From contig USFD01000002.1 of assembly GCA_900553885.1 (NCBI GenBank), forward strand, positions 1-64,000: a stretch of DNA of 64,000 bases, written 5' to 3'. Position 1 is the stretch's first letter. Each line of letters begins with the position of its first letter. The notes under the pieces are model-generated. The model was not told the DNA's origin and made no database searches. It saw only the letters and a program-made list of their open reading frames with translations. This document shows positions 16,990 through 24,529 of the stretch, one piece after another. Position numbers and translations under genes: made by a program. The stretch comes from an uncultured Ruminococcus sp. (lineage in GTDB: Bacteria; Bacillota; Clostridia; Lachnospirales; Lachnospiraceae).

Positions 16990-18165
16990 TTATCCGTTCT
17001 CCCTTATATACTCTTCGTAGGTTCTCCATGGATCCGCATCGGAAAAGCCGCACATGCGGTAAAACGTTTCTGTCAGATACCCCATCCGAAGCTCGTCATC
17101 ATCATTCGTATAGCCGGGGAACTGAACGGTCATCCGCAGGATGGTATCCTGCTTTATTTTTGTCAGGCAGTAGTCTGTATATCCGTCCCTTTCGTTGTCC
17201 CAGCCTGTTACAATGACCTTGCCGTAATTATCTTTCACATGGTTCAGGATAACCTCTGAAGACGACATCCGGCCGAGTTCAGAAGTACAGACATTGGCGG
17301 TCATGTCATCCAGAGACAGAGAGTCCGTTCGCTGAATGGCCTGGAAGATAAGCCGGGAACCATCTTTGGCGGAGAAAGTGATTTTCTCCAGATTGGTTCC
17401 GTATTGTCCTTTGTCAGGCTGTGCGTTGTACGTAACTTCGTTATAGAAATCTGTGGGATACCAGAAGTTAAATTCATCAATTGAAGAGGAATAGAATTCG
17501 TATCCGGATGGATCCAGAGCTGCCGTATAATCGGCGTCAGCGGAAGGATTGATCAGAAACGGAAATCCGGCTTCTTCGGAGTCTGTATTACCGTGACCGG
17601 CAGTGTCGGTATCTTCCTGCTGCTTCTCCTCTTTTTTCTCCTCCTGTGTATCGTTCTGCCCGTCTTCGCTGTCTGCATTATTCCTGCCGTTTCTCCAGGA
17701 GAAAGTTGAATCTGTATCATCTGCCGGATCAGAGTCCTGCAGGGCTGCGGTCTGCCGTGTATTTTCCGCGGAAGAATCCGAAAGGAACCATACCGTAAGT
17801 CCGGCGCCTGCGGCAATAATTAATACAGCGGCAGCAGCAATGGCAATATAGATCGGCGCGCGGGATCTGCGGGCTGCGGGAGCCGGCGGCGGAGTCTGAA
17901 AATTATCCGGGTATCCATTCCGGAAATCATCCGGATCCCCGTTCTGATATCCGTTCTGAAAACCATTCTGACAGCTGTTCTGATATCCGTTCTGAAAATC
18001 ATTCTGATATCCGTTCTGAAAATCATTCTGATAGCTGTCCTGATACTGGCTCTGACAGCCGTTCTGTGTGGAACTGCCGGTTTCCGGAGAAACCGGGGCC
18101 CCGCACTGTTCGCAGAACAGAGAGTCATCATCCATCTGGTAACCGCAGTTTTTACATGTGATCAT
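16990..18165 (-). CDS. Zinc-ribbon membrane protein with Asn/Gln-rich repeats
   Basis: This 391-residue protein begins with a four-cysteine zinc ribbon (CKNCGYQ ... CEQCGAPV, about 4-24), followed by 5-residue repeats of the YQNDF/QNG type (about 35-80), a proline-rich stretch, one transmembrane helix (about 103-128), an acidic low-complexity linker and a folded C-terminal domain (about 225-391) likely outside the cell. The function is unknown; zinc-ribbon plus transmembrane proteins are common in Clostridia. The start at 18165 follows GGGAGGAAT, and an upstream in-frame start at 18204 lacks a site. It is in an operon with the GH25 lipoprotein. Confidence 0.8.
   Translation of the reverse strand: MITCKNCGYQMDDDSLFCEQCGAPVSPETGSSTQNGCQSQYQDSYQNDFQNGYQNDFQNGYQNSCQNGFQNGYQNGDPDDFRNGYPDNFQTPPPAPAARRSRAPIYIAIAAAAVLIIAAGAGLTVWFLSDSSAENTRQTAALQDSDPADDTDSTFSWRNGRNNADSEDGQNDTQEEKKEEKQQEDTDTAGHGNTDSEEAGFPFLINPSADADYTAALDPSGYEFYSSSIDEFNFWYPTDFYNEVTYNAQPDKGQYGTNLEKITFSAKDGSRLIFQAIQRTDSLSLDDMTANVCTSELGRMSSSEVILNHVKDNYGKVIVTGWDNERDGYTDYCLTKIKQDTILRMTVQFPGYTNDDDELRMGYLTETFYRMCGFSDADPWRTYEEYIRENG
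17941..18060 (-). repeat. In-frame tandem repeats in the zinc-ribbon gene
   Basis: About eight degenerate 15-base units (TATCCGTTCTGAAAA and variants on the plus strand) encode alternating YQNDF and QNGYQ-like peptides. Units are multiples of three, so slippage would change linker length without breaking the frame. Confidence 0.85.
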
Positions 18166-18240
18166 TGATTTATTCCTCCCATCATGAAGTCGAATATGAA
18201 ACATATGAAATCAGAAATAACATTTACAGTTTCAGACACT

Positions 18241-18269
18241 ATTATATAATTAAACGGCAGGTCCGTCCA
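18241..18269 (-). promoter_or_regulatory. Promoter of the zinc-ribbon/GH25 operon
   Basis: On the minus strand TGGACG (18269-18264), 17 bases, TATAAT (18246-18241). The -10 is perfect and the -35 matches at four of six positions. The leader to the ATG at 18165 is about 70 bases. Confidence 0.5.
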
Positions 18270-18324
18270 GAAGGGAAAGGAATAAGGATATTTTGCGTGC
18301 CGGAGAAAGGGAGAGGATACGGAC

Positions 18325-18348
18325 TTGACACGGGCGGAAAATTCCGCC
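18325..18348 (+). promoter_or_regulatory. -35 box with palindromic operator-like site before the MTase-Mrr gene
   Basis: A consensus TTGACA (18325-18330) is followed within the spacer by the palindrome GGCGGAA-AA-TTCCGCC (18333-18348). A protein bound there would block RNA polymerase. The -10 is poor (CATCAT to TCATAT, depending on spacing). AAAGGAGG (18361-18368) and the ATG at 18375 follow. Confidence 0.5.
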
Positions 18349-18374
18349 ATCATATCCTGTAAAGGAGGTTCGTG

Positions 18375-20759
18375 ATGAAAAAACAGATAGATGCCGCCGT
18401 CAGGGAAAAGCTGGATCAGATTAAACCGAAGATCCAGGACATACCGAATACGGTTCCGGATGAAATGCGCAGAACGTTTAATTTTAAGGGCCGGAAGTCT
18501 CCGGGTGTGGCAGAAAAAGTGATCGAAACCGTATGTAATAAGGAGACTGTTTTGTATGATCCGTTCATGGGATCGGGATCATTTGTTTTTGCTGCGATGA
18601 ATCAGGTCGGGACCATATATGCAACAGAGCTGGACAACTATACCTTCGGTGCGGTCCGCGCACTGTTTACAAAAGCGGACCTGTCCCGTCTGGATGCTTT
18701 ATTCGAACAGGTAAAGAAAGACTGTTATGCTAAGATTATGTCGCTGTATGAAACAAGATGCTGCGGCAGAAAAAATTATATTTCCAAAGTCTTATTTGAT
18801 CCGGCGGAAGGGAAAGAAGGATATTTTCATCCGTCTCCGAACAGAGAGATCCGGGACGGGAAAAATGTAAAACTGTTAAGAAAATGTCCCGTATGCGGGA
18901 AAAGGGCAAAACAGTTTGATGATTCGGATTATGCTAAGATTGAAGAACTGTCGGAAATAAACGCAGACCGGTTCCCAAGGGCCAGGTATATTGTAAACAG
19001 CAGGATAAACATAACCGCCTCAACGGGCGCCGACAGATATGACAGGATTTTCACACACAGGAATAAGATTGCCCTGCTGCTTCTTCAGGATTCCGTCCGG
19101 AAACTGGATGCAGGACCGGAAAGGGATATTCTGGAACAGGCGCTGGTTTCCGCGCTTTCTCTGGCAAGGATCGCCATGTACGGTTCGAGTACGGACATAT
19201 TGTATCATGTTGTCAGACACAGGGCCCAGGAGATGAATGTGTGGGTGCTGTTTGAGGAAAAGTACAGGAATTTCCGGACATTCAAGCAGGAATACAGCTC
19301 CTGTCAGATAGGGGCGTGCAGCGCGGAAGTAAAAATGTATAACCAGGATTATGCCTCCTTTATTGACGCCCATCCGGATCTGAGAGCAGATGTGATTTAC
19401 ACGGATTTTCCGTATACGGATCAGGTTCCCTATCTGGAGCGGAATCAGCTCTACCGGATCTGGCTGGAAACATTTTATGATTCCAGATACAGACTGACCC
19501 GGGAGATGCTGGAGAAGGAAATTGTACTGACAGACGCGGAGGGAAGGCCTGAGAAGAACAGCCTTGACAACTATTATAAGGACATTGACAATATGTTTGC
19601 CCATTTTTCAAAGGTTCTGAAAGAGAAAGGCCTTGTATTTTTTACGATGAAGCTGGGGCGGGCGAAGTATTTTAAGACATATATTGAGATCGTTAATCTG
19701 GCCAGGAAAAACGGATTTGAATATGCATACCAGACGGATCTTGTCAAAACGGATCCCACCATACGAAAGCAGGCCGCATTTACGAATACCTTTATGAATG
19801 AAATCATCGCGGTATTTTATAAACTGGATGAGAAGGACAGATACTGGTACATAGGAAATGATAATTATGAATTTCTTCTGGTGAAAAAGGTATATTTTTA
19901 TCTCCTTAACGCAAAAGACTGCGTAACTCTTTCGGGAGCGGTAAAGCTGGTGTGTGAGGATCTGAGAATAAGGTATCAGCATCTTGCTTCCGGGAGCGAG
20001 ATTGAAAAAATCAGGCTGCTGCTACTGGAATATTTCAGTGTGGACGCAGGGGTGATTCAGATCAGCGACAACAGGCTCTATCTGGATATCGAAGACTCGG
20101 ATGCCCTGTATACGAAGATTTATGACCTGATGCCGGTATTTATCCGCCGGCTTCTGGACCAGAAGGGGAAATTTGTTCTGGAAGATATCTGCTTTGAGCT
20201 GGTAAACGCTCTGTGCGACGGAAATCCGAAAACAATCATTCAGATCCTGGAGGAGGAAAGCCATCAGAGCGAAATCGAGCGCCTGATTCTGAACTATTGT
20301 GTAATAGAAGACAAATATTATGTGGAGAGAAAGGATATCTTAAAACCGAATGAAGACGCCGTTGATATCTCCACCTTAACGGGAACAGAATTTGAAGAAC
20401 TGATCGTCCGGCTGCTGAAGGCGGAAGGATATGAAAATGTGGTGAGAATCGGAGGCGCCGGGGATCTGGGAGTTGATATTCTGGCCTGCAGACAGGAAAA
20501 CGGCAGAGTATGCCGGGAGCTCTTCCAGTGTAAACGCTGGGTGCATAATGTAGGTTCGGAGCCGGTTCAGCGGCTGTACGCGGAGCGGAAAAGAAGAGGA
20601 TTTGACAAAGCGGCCTGTGTTACTACTTCGGGTTATACCAAAGATGGGAAGACAGTCGCCGGGGATCTGGATGTGGGAATAACAGACGGGACAGAATTAA
20701 TGAAAAAACTGAATAAATATTTTCCGGGCCAGTACTATAACGGCAGCCGGAGCGTATAG
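18375..20759 (+). CDS. DNA methyltransferase fused to an Mrr-type nuclease domain
   Basis: This 794-residue protein combines modification and cleavage modules. The N-terminal half carries the SAM-binding DPFMGSGS (about 61-68), a two-cysteine knuckle CPVCGKRAK (about 173-181) and a catalytic-motif candidate TDFPY with D344, an F-for-P variant of the DPPY motif of N4-cytosine/N6-adenine methyltransferases. The C-terminal about 120 residues match the Mrr_cat/PD-(D/E)XK pattern: TGTEFEELIVRLLKAEGY, GAGDLGVDIL with D701, and FQCKRW with Q718 and K720. It could be a type II-like restriction-modification enzyme or a modification-dependent nuclease. The convergent gene at 20827 encodes two more methyltransferase domains. 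Recognition sequence unknown. Confidence 0.8.
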   Translation: MKKQIDAAVREKLDQIKPKIQDIPNTVPDEMRRTFNFKGRKSPGVAEKVIETVCNKETVLYDPFMGSGSFVFAAMNQVGTIYATELDNYTFGAVRALFTKADLSRLDALFEQVKKDCYAKIMSLYETRCCGRKNYISKVLFDPAEGKEGYFHPSPNREIRDGKNVKLLRKCPVCGKRAKQFDDSDYAKIEELSEINADRFPRARYIVNSRINITASTGADRYDRIFTHRNKIALLLLQDSVRKLDAGPERDILEQALVSALSLARIAMYGSSTDILYHVVRHRAQEMNVWVLFEEKYRNFRTFKQEYSSCQIGACSAEVKMYNQDYASFIDAHPDLRADVIYTDFPYTDQVPYLERNQLYRIWLETFYDSRYRLTREMLEKEIVLTDAEGRPEKNSLDNYYKDIDNMFAHFSKVLKEKGLVFFTMKLGRAKYFKTYIEIVNLARKNGFEYAYQTDLVKTDPTIRKQAAFTNTFMNEIIAVFYKLDEKDRYWYIGNDNYEFLLVKKVYFYLLNAKDCVTLSGAVKLVCEDLRIRYQHLASGSEIEKIRLLLLEYFSVDAGVIQISDNRLYLDIEDSDALYTKIYDLMPVFIRRLLDQKGKFVLEDICFELVNALCDGNPKTIIQILEEESHQSEIERLILNYCVIEDKYYVERKDILKPNEDAVDISTLTGTEFEELIVRLLKAEGYENVVRIGGAGDLGVDILACRQENGRVCRELFQCKRWVHNVGSEPVQRLYAERKRRGFDKAACVTTSGYTKDGKTVAGDLDVGITDGTELMKKLNKYFPGQYYNGSRSV

Positions 20760-20761
20760 AA

Positions 20762-20821
20762 AAGAGGGCTTTCTGAAGCAATGCCATTGGACAGGGACAT
20801 TGCTCTGAAGAGCCCTCTTTC
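20762..20821. terminator. Bidirectional terminator between the two convergent methyltransferase genes
   Basis: AAAGAGGGCT (20762-20771) pairs with AGCCCTCTTT (20812-20821), with a second nested stem AGCAATG/CATTGCT. A/T tracts on both ends allow termination in both directions. Confidence 0.85.
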
Positions 20822-20826
20822 TTATT

Positions 20827-23712
20827 CTAGATCATCCATTTCCCGGTCTGAGGATCCCAGGTCAGGTGTTTTTCAAACAGATCAACCAGGGAAGAATATT
20901 TCTGAGAGAGACCGGACAGCCATCCGTTCTGAATCAGAAGCTCCATAAGTCCGTTGTCATAGAGCTCAGGGGTAGACTGGGGACCGTCTGCCCGGATCAT
21001 GGCTCTGCTCTGCCGGATGATTTCCGATTCGATTCCGGCCAGATCCTCGGTCTCTGCGTGATGAATGACAGGAGCATTCTCTTTTGAAAAGAGAAGAATG
21101 GAGTCGCCGTTGAGGGATTTCTTCGGGCTGATAATATTTTTCAGCGTAACTGTTTTCCGGATATGAATCTGTGTAATAAACCGGAACCCCTTACTTTCCA
21201 GTATGGTAATGAGGCGGTTCCAGACATCCAGGCTGCAGTCGTGAAAATACAGACACATATGGCGGTGGAGTTTCAGCTTCCGGGAACACATGTCAAAGGC
21301 CTGATCCAGCAGACGGAAATAATCTTCCCGGGTCTTGTCTCTGGAAGGAGCGGAAGAGACTACAATTTCATCTGTCAGATTGTAGTTGAAGCCAAGGAAA
21401 GGTTTGTATAACTGCATATATTCCGAGTAAAGAACCTGCTCAAGATACGGAGGATCTGTAATAATCAGATCAACTCCGCTGTCAGGAATATCGTCCCGGG
21501 TAATGTTCTGGCAGCCCTTCTGCAGCAGAAGACAGCTGCCGGGCTGCAGTGCGTCATAGGAACCGGCAATCCGGGCATGGGAATAGTTCTCTTTCATAAA
21601 TGCGATTACATCGTTAAATTTAGCGACCTTCTTTGACAGAATTTCAATAATATTTTTTTCAACACAGTTTGTCTTCGGTATCCAGAGGGGCCACTGTGAA
21701 TTAGAATGTGTGTCTGTTATCTTGCACAGGTGAAGTACAGACATCAGGATGTATTTTAATATATTCTGATAACGGTCCTCGTACTGCCGGATGATTGTCA
21801 GAATTTTATCCAGCACCGCAAGATTCCTTCCGGTAAAGATGTTTCTGATGTCATCCTTTTCTCCCACCGCGATTTTTGAATTTGCCAGTAAAGCGGTATC
21901 TGTTATATTCTCCAGGACCGGAACGGTCTGCATACGGCGGCAGTCCTGCGCATCTGCTTCTTTTACGCCCTTTTTCGTGCAGGGACAGGAGTAGTGGATT
22001 GCCTTGATTTTTACTGTATTTTTCTGCCGGTCCATTTTATCAAACAGAACTTTGGAGATCATTCCGGTCTGATGACAGAGCGGACAGGTGGTCTGATAGT
22101 ACTCTTCCAGAGGAGCCAGCCTTGCCAGAAAGTCATTAAGAACTGCCTTCAGTCCGTCTGTATTGTTTACCGACAGTAAGGTTTTTGAAATAAAAACAGG
22201 CATGTCATTGATATCGCATCCCACGGCTTTTCTTCCCATGTCATCCCGGATCGCTTCCAGGGCTGTAACCCCGGAGCCAAGGAAGGGGTCAAATACGACT
22301 TCCCCCGGATCAGATAATGCCTGGATCAGGAGATCACAGATATTGTAGGCTTTCTGAGACCAGTACATGTGAGAATTGTACATGGCGTTATTTTTACTGG
22401 GAGCGACATTTGCAATCTGTTTTCTCAGTGCATTATAATTGATCCGGCCCGGAACTTTATCTCCGCACAGGATCAGATACTCCACCACTTTTTTATGGGC
22501 GCTGTTGCGGTGGTTTGCGTGGCTGTATGATTGGGCGGCTACGGTGACCCGGTCAGATGAAAAGTGTTTCTGTGCCAGACGGATCAGTTCGTCAATGGAA
22601 ATGGTATAGCGGTCTGTAGCCTGTTTCTTTCTGTCCCGGGGATAGGCGTAGCTCAGTGCCAGATTGACCCCGGCGCCGGCGCAGAAGGAGATCAGACGTT
22701 CCAGAGATTCTCCGGCAGAGCTGCGCTGGCTTAATTTTGACTGATAGCGGCCCTCCGTATAGAGCCCTTTTGTATATCCGTTTCTGGAGCGGGTCAGGTC
22801 AGGATAATCATATCTTGCCGCAACATTGAGCAGATGGTAATACCTTGAGTACTGCATATCCGTATAGGGGGGATCGGCATAAACAAGCCCCACATCTGAA
22901 AAAATATCCTTATTCAGGAGTTCTTCAAAATTTGCCTGAAAAACCCGGTTCTTTCCGGCGTGCCGGGGAAGAGGAAGGGTGAGATATTCCTGAAGTTTCT
23001 TTATAAAAAGGTCATACACGCATTTGCCGCGCTGTAAAAACAGCCGGCGCTGATTTTTGTCCGGATTCAGAGGCTGGGCCATATGTCCGTCCTTGGAGAA
23101 AACGGTTTCCTTCATAGCGTAAAACAGGCACATAAGAAGGGCGTTTCTGCAGGAAGGGAAACGGGTGTGTATCATTTTGATGATACAGTCAATTTCCAGC
23201 GCCTGTCCGATGCCGTAGTAGTTGGAGCCGTAATAGGTGGTGAAAAGGCAGTAGCCGCCGGCTGCTCTTATATTTTCAACAGTTAATTCATTCTGAATAA
23301 TCTCTGAGTATTTCTGATTCCATACCGTAGGATAGGAATCGTATAAGGCGCTCAATTCACGGTAATCCTTTTCTTCCAGCGCAGCCTTTTCCCGATTTAT
23401 AAAATCAAGAACAGGGGTAGAGAGATCCTGTTTTAAGACAGTATAATCCCTTTTCATCTGTTCCAGAAAAGTGGAAGGAGAGGGGATGTCCGCCGGATTC
23501 AGCAGAGCATCAGCGATAATGGACGCGTATGCTTCCGCGTCATTGGCATACACCAGATATTCCTGCCCGAACATGCTGCTGACGGACGCGGAACCGGAGA
23601 AGATGTCAAAGACTGCTTTCCCCTCCTGAATGTATGGCTGCAGATTTTCATATATAAAATCCCGCAGATTATTTTTGCTGCCCTGATAGTTTAAAACCGT
23701 AAAATTGTTCAT
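20827..23712 (-). CDS. Double DNA adenine-type methyltransferase
   Basis: This 961-residue protein contains two methyltransferase domains. The first (about 1-390) resembles the D12/Dam class: YQGSKNNL near residue 8, FDIFSGSAS near 37 and ADPPYTDMQYS with D280. The second (about 430-900) has FDPFLGSGVTALEAI near 477, a cysteine cluster (CPLCHQTG ... CPCTKKG, about 560-600) and ITDPPYLEQVLYSEY with D753. It shares the ISKVLFD segment with the fusion protein encoded convergently, suggesting common ancestry of those halves. The start at 23712 follows GGAGGA; an upstream in-frame start at 23766 lies before its own promoter. It probably protects host DNA from the partner nuclease. Confidence 0.82.
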   Translation of the reverse strand: MNNFTVLNYQGSKNNLRDFIYENLQPYIQEGKAVFDIFSGSASVSSMFGQEYLVYANDAEAYASIIADALLNPADIPSPSTFLEQMKRDYTVLKQDLSTPVLDFINREKAALEEKDYRELSALYDSYPTVWNQKYSEIIQNELTVENIRAAGGYCLFTTYYGSNYYGIGQALEIDCIIKMIHTRFPSCRNALLMCLFYAMKETVFSKDGHMAQPLNPDKNQRRLFLQRGKCVYDLFIKKLQEYLTLPLPRHAGKNRVFQANFEELLNKDIFSDVGLVYADPPYTDMQYSRYYHLLNVAARYDYPDLTRSRNGYTKGLYTEGRYQSKLSQRSSAGESLERLISFCAGAGVNLALSYAYPRDRKKQATDRYTISIDELIRLAQKHFSSDRVTVAAQSYSHANHRNSAHKKVVEYLILCGDKVPGRINYNALRKQIANVAPSKNNAMYNSHMYWSQKAYNICDLLIQALSDPGEVVFDPFLGSGVTALEAIRDDMGRKAVGCDINDMPVFISKTLLSVNNTDGLKAVLNDFLARLAPLEEYYQTTCPLCHQTGMISKVLFDKMDRQKNTVKIKAIHYSCPCTKKGVKEADAQDCRRMQTVPVLENITDTALLANSKIAVGEKDDIRNIFTGRNLAVLDKILTIIRQYEDRYQNILKYILMSVLHLCKITDTHSNSQWPLWIPKTNCVEKNIIEILSKKVAKFNDVIAFMKENYSHARIAGSYDALQPGSCLLLQKGCQNITRDDIPDSGVDLIITDPPYLEQVLYSEYMQLYKPFLGFNYNLTDEIVVSSAPSRDKTREDYFRLLDQAFDMCSRKLKLHRHMCLYFHDCSLDVWNRLITILESKGFRFITQIHIRKTVTLKNIISPKKSLNGDSILLFSKENAPVIHHAETEDLAGIESEIIRQSRAMIRADGPQSTPELYDNGLMELLIQNGWLSGLSQKYSSLVDLFEKHLTWDPQTGKWMI

Positions 23713-23733
23713 GTCAAAAATCCTCCAGCATGT

Positions 23734-23762
23734 ATTATAAATGTCTGCCCGGAGAAATACAA
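23734..23762 (-). promoter_or_regulatory. Promoter of the double methyltransferase gene
   Basis: On the minus strand TTGTAT (23762-23757), 17 bases, TATAAT (23739-23734), only about 20 bases before the start codon region. It lies downstream of the terminator of small RNA copy 2, so the gene and the RNA appear to be separate transcription units. Confidence 0.75.
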
Positions 23763-23803
23763 TCAAAAATAAACAGGAAACAAAAGAGAACGCGGAGAAA
23801 CAG

Positions 23804-23965
23804 CGAAAACCCGCCAGCTTTCACTGGCGGGTTTTCGTTGTTTTATTGGTTATCTAAAAAGGAATGAGAGTAAAGTGCGACGCCTTGCAGCGTCTGAACT
23901 TTATGAGGGGGGAGATAGTTGTTTATCAACTATCTGATACATAGTATAAAGGGAAAATGTGACAA
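23804..23965 (-). ncRNA. Candidate small regulatory RNA, copy 2 of 3
   Basis: Minus strand: TTGTCA (23965-23960), TATACT (23948-23943), hairpin AGATAGTTG/CAACTATCT, unpaired CCCCCCTCAT, the TAAAGT/ACTTTA stem with GACGC/GCGTC hairpin, and terminator CGAAAACCCGCCAG/CTGGCGGGTTTTCG (23837-23804). The terminator stem differs from copy 1 at several positions with both arms changed together. The similarity extends upstream to about 24000 (an AT-rich stretch with CACTCATA), which would be promoter. The remaining bases of the 448-base gap hold the mcsA promoter. Confidence 0.68.
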
Positions 23966-24054
23966 AAGTATGAGTGAACTATAAAAGAAAAAGGAAAATT
24001 ATAAACCGTTAATAAAGAAAATATAAGGAAATATAAGGAAAAGCCGGCATACTA

Positions 24055-24105
24055 TTGACTTTTTAAAATTTTTACACTATATTATTAAATACTTAACTAT
24101 TAAGT
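24055..24105 (+). promoter_or_regulatory. Promoter and palindromic operator of mcsA-clpC
   Basis: TTGACT (24055-24060), 17 bases, TATATT (24078-24083) is a strong sigma-A promoter. Just downstream ACTTAA-CTA-TTAAGT (24091-24105) is a perfect palindrome placed to block initiation. It is unlike the CtsR heptad direct repeats usual for Firmicute clpC operons. The MarR regulator at 27122 is a candidate binder; its own start region carries TTAA-GGAG-TTAA. Confidence 0.65.
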
Positions 24106-24160
24106 TTTGAACAACGCCGGCATCAGCCGGCGCTATTGTAGTATAAAGAGGTGAGTAAGA

Positions 24161-24529
24161 ATGAAATGCCAATTCTGTAATAAGGAAAAAGTTGACAGAG
24201 TATTTTACATAAACTGGATGGGAACTGTTTATCAGGTTCCGGTCTGCAGGGACTGCCTGCAGAATATGTGGAATCAGGCAGTATCTTCCGGAAAAGCGGA
24301 GGAATTTAAAAATTATACAGGCTGGTGGCCGGGAAAACAGGAGCCGAGACATCTGGGCGACCGGGCATTCCCGGAGATGGCAGTGCCGGGGCTGATCAAA
24401 AGAAGAAAACTTGCGGCTCTCCGTGTGCGCCTGAATGAAGCTGCAGCTGCCGAAAACTATGAGGAGGCGGCAAAGCTGCGGGATGATATTGCCGTGATGG
24501 AGAAGGAGGTGTGTGCACATGGAAATTAA
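24161..24529 (+). CDS. McsA-like zinc-finger protein with UVR motif
   Basis: This 122-residue protein has an N-terminal zinc-binding pair (CQFC ... CRDC, about 3-30) and a C-terminal UVR motif (about 85-118, LNEAAAAENYEEAAKLRDDI). It resembles McsA, the activator of the McsB arginine kinase in the CtsR-McsA-McsB-ClpC stress operon of Bacilli, but no mcsB or ctsR gene is present here. It may act as an adaptor for the ClpC encoded by the next gene, which it overlaps by 11 bases. Confidence 0.78.
   Translation: MKCQFCNKEKVDRVFYINWMGTVYQVPVCRDCLQNMWNQAVSSGKAEEFKNYTGWWPGKQEPRHLGDRAFPEMAVPGLIKRRKLAALRVRLNEAAAAENYEEAAKLRDDIAVMEKEVCAHGN

Noticed and set aside
17941..18060. Regular repeats that could suggest a CRISPR array
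   Set aside because: The 15-base units are in frame inside a gene, there are no unique spacers, and no cas genes are near.
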